From Actinernus sp. WN-2022 (lineage: Eukaryota > Cnidaria > Anthozoa > Actiniaria > Actinernidae): a DNA stretch of 64,000 nt. Made by a program: the position numbers and the translations under genes. Below, piece by piece: positions 11,101 to 24,230 of the stretch. The stretch is from positions 79,045 through 143,044 of the forward strand of contig JAOWCC010000911.1 of assembly GCA_030867875.1 (NCBI GenBank). Reading direction: 5' to 3'. How positions within the stretch are numbered: the stretch's first letter is position 1; each line of letters opens with the position of its first letter. Under the pieces are notes generated by a model. That model was not told the DNA's origin and searched no databases. It saw nothing but the letters and a program-made list of their open reading frames with translations.

Positions 11101-14100
11101 TATTACTAAGATCGAAAGTAAATGTAGACATATTTTGGGGCCGATGTTATTATATTGACCTATTACTGTAGTCTGCTCTTTTTTGGAATCGCCTAAAAAT
11201 ACTTATAAATTCCTTAATAACTCATAAAGGTGCTAAGCAATCAAACTCAGCCTAAAGTGCCGATCTTATTTACGCTTTCATCAAAATTTCAGAAAATTGT
11301 TCAATTCCACATAGGTTGCTTTTATAAGTACTACCTAACGGCTCGCCATCGTAAATCCCATACAATTTGGTCGCTCATTAAGGGAAGTTCTTTTTATATA
11401 AATAATTGCTTAGATTTAACGAATAAGACCACCCAGAAATTGGGGGCTTCTTGGTGTTGCAGATCACCACATGACGTAAAACAAACTAAGAAAACTATTG
11501 TCTTCTAAAACAGAATAATACCCTAAAATACAAAGAACCCTAACCCCAGAAACAATGAATCTGTTACACCAAGAAGCACCCCAGAAATTCGAAATCAATT
11601 CAATGCTCACTCTCTTCAAACCAAAGCCTTCGCGCATGCGTAGAGGAGCAACATCACATCACGACCATTCAACACTGAAAATCTGAAACAGAAATCTTTT
11701 CTATTTGAAGATATTTCCCAAGGGTTTTCGCTTATATGTGCGAAGATCACAAGCGATAAAACAAACAAAACATTGTATCAGTTTCTGGATGTTATTGTTT
11801 ATTTTATCAATACCGAAATATCCGTCTTCAAATCAGTGACATCATATGCATGGCAGTTAGATAATTCATAGCTATATAGCGAGCTAAGCTTATCTTGGTG
11901 CCGGGCTCGCTACGTCGGTGTATCTGTAGAAATGCCAGGATATCGCCAGATGTAAGCACAATGACAAACAGGAAATACGACAGATAGCAACAGAAATCAC
12001 AAAAAAACAGCTTTTTTGGTCCTTCCTCGCGGTCCTTCTGACGCAATATTTTCCTCTGGCATTGTTTAATTTTCCCTTAGTGGTTTAAAAAATATATTCT
12101 TGGTACTTCAGCTTTTTTTAACTACTGTGAAATGGTCCATTCCTGATAACAGTACGTAGTCAGTGGTATAAGCTGCTTGTAAAATCGAGTCACGAATGCT
12201 TTCAAGACCGCTTCCATTGAAGACGTTCAGATACAAAATACTTATTCTACCGAACGTTCAGTTTAAAGCCTATATCACCAAAGAATTATACTCCGTTGTT
12301 GCATTAGTCCAGGGCCATGAAATTAATTTTAAATTAATGTTTGATTTATTGTCTTAAGAATATTGCGTTTTCAGGCGAGCTGATCTAAAGGTCTCCAGGC
12401 AGAAAGGAATAAAACGCGACGTTATTTATCAAGAGCAACTACTTTTAAGCCATAATATGCTCTATATTAAGTCTTAAGAACCAATTATATCTCAGTCGTG
12501 CTTTTAATAGTTATAGAAACATTCGACCCTTCCAGCCGAACGAGATCGAAGCCACAGGGATTGTTTTCACTGAGTTAGGTATTTTCCTTGTCGAAATAGC
12601 CAGTGCCCTTGTTAATGATTCGGAACCATTTAAAATACTTATCGTGCTTCAAGTGCGCAGGCCTTCCTCAAAGCAATTAGGCAATGAAAAATCAAGTTCA
12701 TTCTTAATTTACTCTAGTCAAAGAAGATTTCCTCAAATGATTTATTCATCTAGAAAATTCGACTTTGGATAACCTCTGTCAAAAAGTAATATTATCACCT
12801 TCAGTTTCGGCCTATGAGCAACTGAATTAGCATCGATTTGGGGGCTAGCGAACAAATATATTCCCACGAATCGTCAAAACATTCACGGTACTACTATTCT
12901 CTCCGTTGTGAGATTCAGACAATGGAGGTTTACACATAAATAAGCGAGAAAAGTACAACAAAACAAAAGGAGAAACAAATTAATGTTCTTAGCAAATGAA
13001 ACTAACCTGAATCATGTGTTATCGTTGGTAACATACACACGCTCTGCATGAAGAAGAGAGTTCCTCTCGAGGTGTAAGTGTTTATAGTCGTATGTACGGG
13101 TTTCGTATGTGATATTAGCAACAGAGCGAAGTTCCGAAGGCCACGCGTGAACTGATTATTACGATCACAATCTCACCGCAATCCAGTGCTTGCTAATCGT
13201 GCATAAGTTGATCTTTTGAATAAAGTGTTTCGTTCTAATGCACTGTGGCTTTCTATCTCAAAGGCAAAAACGCACTCGAAGAAAGGGTATACAATATAGA
13301 GCTTTTCCGCCCAATGTGTATTCTGATTATTGGAAGTAATGGGCTCTCGACATTTGACCAATAATCGTAACAGTAGTTCATTTTCCTAAATTAGATTTTT
13401 GTTGCTTCAAAGCCGCTTAATAAAATATTTTCGAGTCGTATATCTTCATATTAATGAGTCAATGTTTGATGCGTGTTATAATATTAGTTCTTCGACGATA
13501 TTTGTACTACTATTGTATATTACACACAATTCCCGCCTTTTTTCTTGCCGCGCGCGCGTCAGGAAAAGTGCGGGAAATAGTTATTCCTACTTGTCAGCAA
13601 ATGTAAAACATCTGTACTGTCGGCGTACTAAGTTTATTCAAGGAGCCCGTAATCTTTGTCTAGAAAATGGATAAAGGAAGTAGTAGTGCCGAATGAAGTA
13701 CGCTATTTCCGATTTTTATCATGGTGATCTTTTTTTGCGATACATATCGATCCGGCCATATTGACATGCTTGCTTCTCATTTTCTTCACTTCCAGGTGAA
13801 TTTTGTCGCGTTTTACAATATCACTTTATCTTTCCCACACTAATATAACCGACATGATTTGTAATATTTTGAGTGATTTCATTCGAGCTGGGGGAAAAAA
13901 AGAGTGGTTTTTCCGGCTGTGTCTTACGCATTTTAAAAAGCTATTTTAGTAATTATGTGATCAATGTGAACGACGTTTTGGCTTCAATAGCCTGATTTTC
14001 AGACGGTACGAGGTCGTCCGCTCACTTCCTCCCCCTACTAATCGCTACTGAAACCCTTAAAAAACCCTTAAAAATCCGAATTTGAAACCGTTGGGACTGT

Positions 14101-15413
14101 GCTAATATTCACAGAAAATCAGTGATCCTAAATTCACTAAACCTTCAGACACATGCAAATTAATAAGAAAAACCCGCCATCACGAATAGGTTCTGTCCAT
14201 ATAAACAAATCGATGAATGCTCGGGTTAACGTTTAGGCGAAGAGCCCGCGTAAATCACATGGTAAAGTGGTATATACTGGACCGAGGCGCATGGTTACAA
14301 GCCGGCGATATGTTAATATCATGGATTGACAATTGTGGGATAAATTAGTATAACCAATATAACCCAAAATCGATCTTAGTAGACCTTAGTAAATATTCGG
14401 TAAATATTTTGAAGCTATTTTTCCAAATACATCACATTAATTTACAATAGTTGCTCTTCTATTCATTTCCACGGGTTGCTGGTTTATAAAAAGTATTCTT
14501 TCAAGTCCTATATTCCAAGTTTCCATAATGTTTGCTGTTTGTTCGGCAATTGGTCACATTCTATCAACTAACTAGCTGTGCTTGGTATTGTGGCTATAGA
14601 TAGGGAACTGAGGTATCATTTGCTATCATCCCTAGAATTAGAACATCATGCCAAGTCGACCTTCAGTTTCAGTTGATAGAGGGTGATTACCGCCAGATAT
14701 ATTTTTACGTTCTCAGTGGCTATCTGTCTCCGTTTTGGAGACATTTTTACGTGTTTAACCGAACCATGAGGCCGGATTCACGGAGCCAGGTGGATGCGCT
14801 ATTATCGCAAACTACTCAGTAGACCACCGCGGCTCTCCGCGATTGAGTGCAATTATGTGGAATGTATAGGCTGAAGCCATAGTTAAACAAATCAATAGAT
14901 GTCTTATTCAAGTAACGAACTATTCCTCTGTGTAAAAACTTGTGACAAAGCCCCTACAAACTAGTTATACTTAGTAGTGCGATAGGTGTTAAACCTTAAT
15001 AACATGCCACAGAACAGGAAGAACTAGAGATGATGGACACTCGTGATTAGCTGCCGCCCTCAGGTCAAACGGGCCATTATTAAAGTATGTTGTTTTCTCA
15101 CCGCGGGCCGGATAACCCATGGGAAATCATGTTTAAAAGATTCGATTTCTCCCGATCATTTCCGAGGAAGCCGCATTGCTAACTTCAACATCTCTGGTCG
15201 ATACAGTAAACATGTGTTTCAAATTCGAACATAAAGCCCATCGTTTAAAGAATGTGGGTCAAGTATGGATCTTTGGGCGACTACAGCGGCGCCTGATAAA
15301 AAATAAAGAATTTTTACGTTGGCCACGACTGGACGCCATAAATGATGGCACTCTCTCTACTCCACAAAGAGCGAAGGGACAAACATACAACATGAACGTA
15401 GACACTTACTGTA

Positions 15414-15500
15414 CCGCAACTCTGTAATTTGATTGGATCAGAAAGACAACAACAATAGGAAACCATTTCAATGTCACGGCATGCCGTACAGTAACCGTAA
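15414..15500 (+). repeat. MITE family B fragment
   Basis: Shares 'taatttgattggatcag', 'aaaccatttcaatgtcacgg' and 'gtacagtaaccgta' with the copies at 19774-20085, 36600-36772 and 55168-55386. The ends are not preserved here. Confidence 0.65.
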
Positions 15501-15956
15501 AAAAATAATTGGAAATAAAGAGAAGCTGTTCATTTTACCTATTCTCAAAGCCAGTACACTAAGTTTTCCTGAGTTTAATTTGAATGTTATGAAAAACATC
15601 CAAGTACTTGTGCCAATTTCATTTGTAAATTTTAAATTCTTAAGTTATATCCAAAAAGTTTTGAAATGAAACCCAATCATATCAGTTCATGGGAAATTCA
15701 GCTTTATTTGTAACATAGTTTTATGGACGCCATATCAGTGGTATAAGTACACCAATACGGTGACTGCTTATTAATTACATTATCAAACTCATTAATAATT
15801 CATGAAGCAAAAACAAAGAAAATCACCGACCGATAAGTGATCTTTAAATCTGATACAGATTTCGTCCTGATTTACATAAACTTTGGCTTCGATTTTCTCG
15901 GCCAAAATAAGTCGTATCGCCAAAATAACTGAAAACATGACTCTCTACATCTAGAC

Positions 15957-16086
15957 GTTTGGTAAGTAAGATAAAGAATGAGTGTCCGATCTTTATCTGA
16001 TTTACAAACTCTCGCTTTCAGCTCGAGTTTCTAAATCGGATAAAGATCGGCCACTCATTCTTTATCTATTACTTAATGACCATTTG
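15957..16086. repeat. Palindromic MITE
   Basis: AAGATAAAGAATGAGTGTCC...GATCTTTATCTGATTT pairs with aaatcGGATAAAGATCGGCC...ACTCATTCTTTATCT across a 20-bp centre. Arms are about 50 bp. Non-coding. Confidence 0.75.
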
Positions 16087-17945
16087 TACATCACTAAGAT
16101 CCAAGGAGCGAGTTAAAAACCCTTACTAGGTTTTTCATTTCCCCAACAACTCGGTAGCTTCAGAGGGTTTGTGTATTCGTATCTGCTTTACAAGCACGTG
16201 TATATTCTATCGCATTTTATTGAGGCAAATTGCTTTGGCGATTTTAGTGAAAAAGAAGAACACTTCCCCACACAACTGATGAATCTGAGTTTTGCATATA
16301 AATATCCTTTTGTCAAATATCAAGGCTCGACATTGCCCGCGCTCGCAAAGTCACACAGTGCTATCATTTTTTATTTTATTTGCGAGTGAAAAACTTTTCT
16401 ACAACCTGAAGTCTCAAACCCACAAACAATAGTGGGATATTTACAAGAGTTTATAAACCTATTAATTGTTACCGTGAGGGTGCACAATTTAAAGTATGAA
16501 GCATTTAGTGTAAATTATATATAAAATCTGTTTTAATCAATACGTCTGGTAAACAAAAGTGATAAGGTGAACTGACCACTTCATTTTGCCAGTAGCCTCC
16601 TGATTTTTGCAAGTGGAAAATATTCTACCACCAGGTATTTCCTAGTGGATTTATTAGAAGTCAGTTCCCCGGAGCTCTCAAGTATCCGCTCTTAGGAGCA
16701 TTTTACTTGACGTTGTATACTGGTAGCTTATCCAAGACATGGGCGTAGCTGCCTTTAAGCCAGTAAGCCCGGGCTTACAAACTTTCTGGACATGTCTATT
16801 ATCCGAACATTTTCCCCGTTGAACTAGTTGAACGAAGTTTGGAACGGGCTTACAAACCAAAAATGGCTAGCTACGCCCCTGCAAGAGATGGAAACACTTA
16901 TTTGAACGGATTGGTGAACTGAAAAACATTGCAAAGTCAAGAATAAACATGCAACTCAAGAGCTCGACTTTTAAAGTATACAGCGACGTCAAGTACTGAT
17001 AGAACTGCTGATGCTAAGATTACTGCCCCGGTTCTGAAAAATGCCCGACGTTCTTTCCACCGGCTACAATATTAAATACACTATCATGATGATACGATAG
17101 AACTCTGCGTGGATTGCTAATCCTCTTTTGTAAATATTTTTTATAAGGTGTTTATCTTATAAAGTATCTAGAAGCCCGAGGAATTAGAACCAAATAGATC
17201 ACTTGGTGAAATATTCAGTCGCATTTTTTCGACGATATGTTCCATGTGCTAAATTAGCGTTTTCGTTGCCCTCGAGTTTGATTCTGTTGATTCGTTTTTC
17301 ATCCTTCCCTTCAGTAGCAAAACCTCCAGGAGCCCGAAACGTTCTTAATATATTTTCAAAACCGAATACCACTGATCGGCGGCAACAAGCACCTTGCTAT
17401 GATATCTAGGAAAATCGGACGAGTCTCGTTCTCATTTGGTGTCAAATCGTCTTTAAATCACAAGCTCTGTTTGTTTCAAATTATAAGGTTTTGTATGAGG
17501 TTCTGAACGAGTATTTTGTTATATCCGTTAAGCACGAAATACTGAAATAAAATCAACGAAATCTTGCCTGAACTGAACTGAACTTCATCTGTTCTTCACT
17601 GGACTCTGTATGCAATTTTAGCGAATTCTGTTCAAGTTTTACTCCGGGACCTTCACTGATTGGGTTTCATGCATGTGGTTATAAAATTGCCGTATCTTTG
17701 ATATACTCTATTATAATCTTTATTTATACACGGTAATAATTCAGCGAGGCTGCTTTTAAAGTAGCCGTGTCCTAATTACAAGAGACTAATGTCAGAAATT
17801 AAATAACTATCTAATACTAATATTAATACTACTTCTACGAGCTAAAGGTAATATGCTAAGATGATAAAATGGTAAAATTATGATAAAAAGTACTGAATAT
17901 TATCAGTTGTAAAAATTGTGCTATATAGTAATAACTTATGTATAA

Positions 17946-18200
17946 CTAATTATAAGCAGTTGCCAAGGCAACCTTAAAAGTGTGCAAGTTTGTGGAGCTT
18001 TTGACATTTGCAGGCAACTCGTGCCATAGTTGTGCTTCATTGCATGTAACTAAAGCTTTTTTTTTTAAGTATTCGCGATTTGGTCGTGGTATAAAGTAAT
18101 TGTGACTTGAACTTCTTAAGGCATAATGCATAGTTTCGGACCGTCTAGTGAACATGTCCTTCAGGTACTCGGGGCACATTTCATTATGTATTTTATACAT
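17946..18200 (-). pseudogene. LINE ORF2 C-terminal fragment
   Basis: Eighty-four residues beginning YKIHNEMCPEYLKDMF and ending near 'LWHELPANVKSSTNLHTFK', the usual C-terminal end of CR1/L2-type ORF2. It lies downstream of the 18226-18465 frame, which carries the 'LVQCHFDYCSSVWDN' thumb block, but in a different frame. Confidence 0.8.
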
Positions 18201-18225
18201 GATGCCAGCTGTTGTTTGCTTCGTC

Positions 18226-18465
18226 TCATTTTGAGGTCGTCCTAATATAACCGAGTTGTTGACGGAGGGGCTGAGACCGAGCGTCCCACGAGGAACTAGT
18301 AATCACTATGGCTGCTCTGTTTTGGAGCTTTTGAAGTTTGTCCGTTAATGTTTTCCCAGCATTGTCCCATACAGAGCTACAATAGTCGAAGTGACATTGC
18401 ACCAGAGACTCGTAGACTGTGTTTAGAGTGTCAACATTGACGTACGGTCTCACCCTTATAGTCAT
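18226..18465 (-). pseudogene. LINE ORF2 thumb-region fragment
   Basis: Seventy-nine residues including VDTLNTVYESLVQCHFDYCS and 'KLQKLQNRAAIVITSS'. Both blocks are typical of the region after the RT palm in CR1/L2-type elements. It is part of the 17936-19143 remnant. Confidence 0.8.
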
Positions 18466-19773
18466 ACCTATACCGAACGAAACCTTTTTACAAACTTTGT
18501 CGCCGATATGATTTGACCAGGAGAGCTTGTCGTCAATCTCGACGCCAATATATTTTGTATTATAGAGACCTTTTTAGTGATGCTAGGTGTTAGTGATCAC
18601 CATCAATTCACTTTTTACAGTATTAAGGTTTAGTTTGTTTGCAATAAACCAGTCATTCAATTTCCTGAAGTCGTTGTTAATCTTGGATTCGATTTCATTA
18701 CTGTTTCTCCCGGTCACGCATATACTGGTGTCGTCAGCGTACATTTTACATTTAGAGTAAAGTGTTACGTCGTTCAGATCATTGATATATATGAGGAGAA
18801 AAGCAGGGGTCCTACGATGGACCGCTGTGGGACACCACTATTCAACAGGCCTTTACTAGATAGATCGTTACAAATCACACACACTTGCAGTCTGTTGGAG
18901 AATATCGAATATCGCTTTTTTAATACAGAGAAAGACAGCGCAATTTACGAGGCCTTGATCCAACTTAATGAACAAATCGTCCAAGAGGGCAGTGATAGTG
19001 GAATGTAACGATCGAAACAATTGTCGAAAGCCTGATTGGTATTTAGATAACAGGTTGTTTAAGGTTTAAGATAGTTGTAGACTTGATTATAAACGATTCT
19101 TTCAAAAACTTTATAGATACCAACAAGTTGCTCAGGCTTATCTGTTTTCCGATTATAATTCTCACAGACTTGCAACAAATAACTGTCGAAAACTGAAAAA
19201 CAACACTTTCCATGGCCACCTAGTAGGTTTAGCCTTGAAATAACCGGCATGAATTGCCGAGTAAATACTTTCCCTTCTTAAGCAGGACGTATTATAAGTA
19301 TCGGCTGGAGTTATCATTCTTTCTCTCAAAGAACTTGAAATCAAACGGTCGCCGTGAAAGAGGAAAATGAAATGCACCTCTTCAGTCGAAAAACTAAGTA
19401 TTTGTTTGTTTATTTTTGTCAGTTGCTTCGATCGGAAAAATCGAGTTGCTGTGGATTGCCGCTTGCATTTCTATTTGGTTATGTTTTTATTTTCTGTGAT
19501 GTCGCATATGTGTAATGAAAGATATCACACTTAATGCTAAGTTTTTATTTTTATCCCTAGACAAGGTTAGGGTAAGGGATTATTGACCTCATGCTTAGAA
19601 TAAATAGAGCCATTCAGTTTCTCTCACGAATGCCTTTGAAGGGTTAAAAATAGGACTTGAACATCAAGGTTTATTGACCTCGTCCATTCCCACGGCGCCC
19701 ATTATGTTATTTTTAATCTATCAAAAGGGTATCGACCTAAAATAATTCTCCTATGAATGATGCCCGTAGCCTT

Positions 19774-20085
19774 CGGTAACTCTGTAAGTTGATTGGATCA
19801 GCAGGGAAAAAACAATAGAGAAACCATATGTCAAAGGGGTGTTCTTCCTATGTACGGCTGGTAGGGGTGTTCGTCGTATTTTTTTTAGGGTTTGAAATCG
19901 GCTATTTAGTATTTTTTAGGGGTTGTCCAAGCGAAATCTATTTTTCAGGGTGATTTTTAGACCATGAGGTACATTTTAGGGTGGGAAATATTTCTCGGTT
20001 TGGTATTTTTTGGGGTATTTTTCGAGGTATTCAGACGGTCACCCCTACCCTTTTTACCAGTAACCGTACCGTATAGTTTGTCCAA
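19774..20085 (+). repeat. MITE family B copy interrupted by a family A repeat
   Basis: The left part (19774-19835) and right part (20057-20085, ccagtaaccgtaccgtatagtttgtcc) match the ordered halves of the family B copies at 36600 and 55168. Between them lies the family A repeat (19852-20056). This is a repeat-in-repeat insertion, so A moved here after B. Confidence 0.7.
19852..20056 (-). repeat. Repeat family A, copy 2 (nested)
   Basis: Reverse-orientation copy of 5596-5800: cggctggtaggggtgttcg at the left, cggtcacccctaccctttt at the right, and the shared 'cagggtgatttttagaccatgaggtacatttta' interior. Confidence 0.75.
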
Positions 20086-22421
20086 TTCATACGTAAGTTC
20101 CTCATTTGATGATCGACAAAAACAATGCAGAAGCTATTCCAATGTCACGACGTGCCATAGAATTCATTGACGTAACTTTCCCACAAAACCTTCTCAATAC
20201 AGTGGATGACTACTTCCAATAAAACTAGTGTAGGTTTATCAACAGTCGAGAGAAGCGGATTGCGGCCATGACTTTTCGAACGCTAGCCCTTCGTCAGAGC
20301 AAAAACAAGCGCGCTGAGATAATTCCCTTCTCAAAAACATCATGGGCTTGCAGGAAATTGAAATAATTGATCCCCAAAAAACATTTTCGTAACCAAACGA
20401 TTTTAGTCGACCCTGAAATGAGGGTGTCTCTATCATCTGTATGATTTGCGGATTATCAATCAACTTCCGTGATACACCAACATCTCCCAGCACGCACAAT
20501 GTCACGGTGTGATGTCTGCAAGTAAGGCAGACTTTCTTGACGAAATATTGTGTTTCCGGGCTGAACTAATCTATAAGCCAATATTTATCTTTGAAAACTC
20601 CTTCTTGAGTTCTTATTTCGCAAGATTTCGCTTTCTTCAAGCATTTATAAGCTGTACTGATGTACTATGGTCCAAGTGCAAGTTTCTAATGACAGAAATT
20701 GTCTGCAACGAATATAGTGCTTGTCACTTTCTTAAAAGATTATCCTTGAAAGCCGATGATATATAGCGAGCTAGGCACTGAATAATTTAACCGATGCCAC
20801 ATGTGGAAAATAGCATCCCATCGGGCGAAGCATGTTTATTATTACTCTGATTTCGGTTCGATTTTTCCCAAACCTATGTCAGGAAAATCTTCATTATTTT
20901 CTTATAACATTTGGTTAAACATTTGACGACAAAAAATTAGGAAAACGATCTCAGGAAAACGGAAAAACAAGCCGAACTGAATTCCAACGAAATTCCAAAT
21001 ACAACTCTGTTGCGAATGATAGCCTTATAAAGACTTGTACTTCAGTAGAGCGAGCGTATACCTGGATGGAATATCAGATAGCGTTGCGCTCCACTGAAAA
21101 TAATGTGCTAAATAATAAGCGAAAATCCACCCTGTTCGTGGCATCCTGAACTAGAATTAACAGGGAACAGAAATGCTAATCGGTAGTTTTATCTGAAGTA
21201 GGCCGGGAAAAGGAACTGATTACGTTTTGCCTCATATTAATCAATCAGATATGGACTTACCTGAAGCACGCCGAATGCAAGAGCCGAGAGAAAATCCAAT
21301 CCAATTCGTTCCGAGAAAGACGCGGTTTCGCATAAACTCTACTCTGTGCTTGTTGCAGCGAATACTGAAAAGAAAAGTATACATAAACACTTCACCTTTG
21401 AAAATGGGCTTTGAAACCAAATCTTGCATTAACAATGATTTTATAATAAGTCCATCAACGCAATATCGAGTGTAGAAATTACCTACCCACAAAAGGTTTT
21501 GTGAAGTTTCAATATGAGCTGTGTAATCTCTACGTATTAAATCTCGTACTAGCTCGTTAATAGTCTTAGCTTCGTGTTTGGCTTAACGAGTGTGAAATCT
21601 GGACGATAAATCAACAAGTTTATGTAACGACGCCAAAAGAGCCGATAGTTAGCAAATCCTCGTGCATGGATTGATGACTTTCACATATTGCGGTCAATAT
21701 CCGATGCCTTGGCAAATATTAGTTTTCCCTTGCAAATGTCCTACTTTATCAAGCTACCCCACATTGAAAATCTGGACAAATAAACTGTAAAATCGATAGA
21801 CTTGTCTTTTATAAACTAATGAGAAGGTGCAATAAGAAAACTAAGATAAGATACCAACAAAATCAATTTAGAATTCTCGACCTCTGTACTCACTCACTAC
21901 TACTGATCTAATTTGCTAAACATGTGTTCGACTTTGCATCATCCGAGTTTCGTTCGAAAATAATATATCGAACAAGTTTTCGAATGGTTGTAATATCACT
22001 AAAGAAAACAGTTTCTCCTTGTTTTAGAAAACTAGTTATCCCAAAGTATGTAGAGATTGGGATTCAAAAAACATTTTTTGCGTGAATCATGCATCTGCTC
22101 ATAAAATCGAGTAATGCAATAAAATTAGGAACAAAACTTGTTTTGATAACTGTTTTATGGTAATTCGGATAAGAGCTTCTTTGAATAAACGGAATCAACC
22201 ATAACACGAATGCACTCAGCAATGGTACAAATGTTCCCACCTTTGATTGGATCTGAGTGGGCCAATAAGAATAAAACAATCTTATAATACACTCGAAATA
22301 TCTCGATACTGACGAGTGCATAAAAATGTTATGAGTGCACATCGCACTCTCAGCACTGAAACGTTTGCTCAGTATATTAACAAAATCGCATTACGGAGTG
22401 ATATTTTGAAAAGGCTCGTGC

Positions 22422-22625
22422 AATTACCGCTGAATGTAATGACTACAGACGCAGGGTTAGCCTCATTCTGAAGTTAAACATTCATAAATACCAGCGAGAT
22501 GCAAAACTACAACAAAACAGTATTGTTAATAGCCCACCTTCTCGCTGGTATTTATGAATGTTTAACTTCAGAATCAGGCTGACCCTGCGTACATGCGTCT
22601 GTACTCATTGCATTCAGCGGTAATT
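22422..22625. repeat. MITE family D, copy 1
   Basis: Near-perfect palindrome. AATTACCGCTGAATG...cagggttagcctcattctg...aacattcataaataccagcgag on the left is mirrored by ctcgctggtatttatgaatg...cattcagcggtaatt on the right. A second copy lies at 38260-38522 in ALDH6A1 intron 11. Confidence 0.8.
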
Positions 22626-22718
22626 TTCGAATACGAAACTGGAGTATTATCAGAACTTTCAAATATCACTCAGTGCATAAACTCACGTGTAGCACTCGCG
22701 TTAATTCATGCAATCTTT

Positions 22719-23853
22719 TACCTTATTGGTACTAATTTTCGCGTCGCTTTAATTTCGCGATTTTCGCGATTTAAAAAAAATAGCGAACTTAAAGCGACGC
22801 GAAAAAAAATTCCCGCGAAGTTTAATGTCGCGAAATTTAATACCCTCCTATATTTCTTGTTTTCTCAATTTAATGAAGAAACACATGTCTACGTATTGTG
22901 TATAATGTGTAAAAGCTCTATGGCATACCTACAGATGATAAACAACAGTTTAACAAACAAATTATTATACAATTGCAAATAACGTTAAAGTGCCCCTACG
23001 ATCAAATTTTGACATATCAATGTTTTTGCATATTCATAAAGTAGAGTTCATATATTATTACCAGTTCAAATTGTTTTTCGATACAACGATAGGAAGTCCT
23101 ATTTTTTTAGCTCCGAATATTGAATCTACACGTCCGCCATTACTGGAAACCGTGCCCTTTGTTCAGCTTTAAACAAAGGTTTATTCACCGGAAATGATGT
23201 CATACACTTAACGCTCGCCTGCAGAACACAACGCCTGGAGGCATATTTCTACTAAAAACGTCTTCACGTACATAAGAAGAAAGTTATATTTATCTTTGCG
23301 AGGTTGGCTACTTTTTTATGCACGCTATTTCGCGCCACGAGGTTGTCGTGTTAAGTGTATGACATCACTTCCGGTGAATAAACCTTTGTTTAAAGCTGAA
23401 CAAAGGGCACGGCTTCCAGCAATGGCGGACAGGATTTTACCGGTAAACTCTCCTAAAATTTGTGGTTTAACATGCCCATTTGGGAATATTTTTTACCATT
23501 TTGGATATTTCTAATACTGATTGACCTATAGACACTGAAAAAGTGGCAAATCGAAATGGTAAATTTTCGTCGTAGTGGCACTTTAAGCATAAGGATAATG
23601 TCTTTGAATTTGCCTATGGTACAGATGCGGTTTCTATAGTTTTGTTTTGTTATGAGTTGATGATTTTCAGCAATAAGAAGTGTAAAATAATAATAAAATT
23701 CTCGAAATAAAATGTGTTTTTTTTCATTTTCGCGAAAATTAATTCCCTAAGAAAATAATTTTGCACCCAAATCGCGAAAATAAAGACCCGAGAAATATGC
23801 CGACCTTTTTTTCGCGAAATTAAGTGCCCGCGAAAATTAGTACCAATAAGGTA
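22719..23853. mobile_element. Non-autonomous TIR transposon with nested insertion
   Basis: ACCTTATTGGTACTAATTTT at the left end matches the reverse complement AAAATTAGTACCAATAAGGT at the right end, and the similarity continues through cgcgaaatt-type blocks inside. The interior is non-coding except for chance frames. A separate TTAA-bounded palindrome (22985-23586) sits inside it, so this element was present first. Confidence 0.75.
22985..23586. mobile_element. piggyBac-like MITE (TTAA-bounded), nested
   Basis: It is flanked by TTAA on both sides and has inverted ends AGTGCCCCTACGA / TCGTAGTGGCACT. A second inverted block lies inside: 'gtgccctttgttcagctttaaacaaaggtttattcaccgg' on the left and its reverse complement on the right (about 23150-23195 and 23365-23410). 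TTAA target duplication is characteristic of piggyBac-type elements; superfamily membership is inferred from that alone. Confidence 0.72.
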
Positions 23854-24230
23854 CTTTAGCGCGCACACGAGGCTCGACAACACGATTGGCTGATATCCGA
23901 TTGGCTGATATCCGATTGAAAGAACAAACCGGCAAACCATTGGCAAACCAATGGGTCTTTTGCAGCTGGGCATTCACGTGATTGTACAGGATTGTACTGG
24001 ATGGCAAAAAAATATTTAACTTCATTTATTTAGTGGCCTTGTACGAGATCGGTATTGTTATTAGCAAAACCTGTTTGTAAATGCTATTTTTAACCCCCAA
24101 TCAGCGTTTTAAAAGTGGCTTGCCATCCAGCATCCATGGCAACACCTTTTCCATGGGGATTACGACCTCCATTCATTCGTTTACGAAGTATTATATCAGC
24201 ACGGACTGTTAGCTGCAAAAGGCCTATTCA

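Larger units (their letters stand above)
17936..19143 (-). mobile_element. Second CR1/L2-type LINE remnant
   Basis: Minus-strand pieces in several frames follow ORF2 order. 'YKVFERIVYNQVYNYLK' (about 19080-19130) is the RT fingers; next comes a degraded 'LSKYQSGFRQ' block. 'SGVPQRSIVGPLLF' (about 18800-18840) is the PQGS box with Gly changed to Arg, and 'KMYADDTSI' (about 18730-18750) is an intact YADD. 'VYESLVQCHFDYCSSVWDN' (about 18360-18420) and the C-terminal 'RSSSHNYFIPRPNREYLK' (about 18060-18130) complete it. Frameshifts separate the blocks, so it cannot encode an enzyme. Confidence 0.85.

Noticed and set aside
20239..20310. Penelope-like element 3' remnant (gctctgacgaagggctagcg)
   Set aside because: The motif is shared with about 34580-34610, but no reverse transcriptase or endonuclease coding is visible nearby, so the class cannot be supported.
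22593..22982. 129-codon ORF as a gene
   Set aside because: Spans the end of one MITE and the end of another transposon; its peptide is translated repeat DNA.
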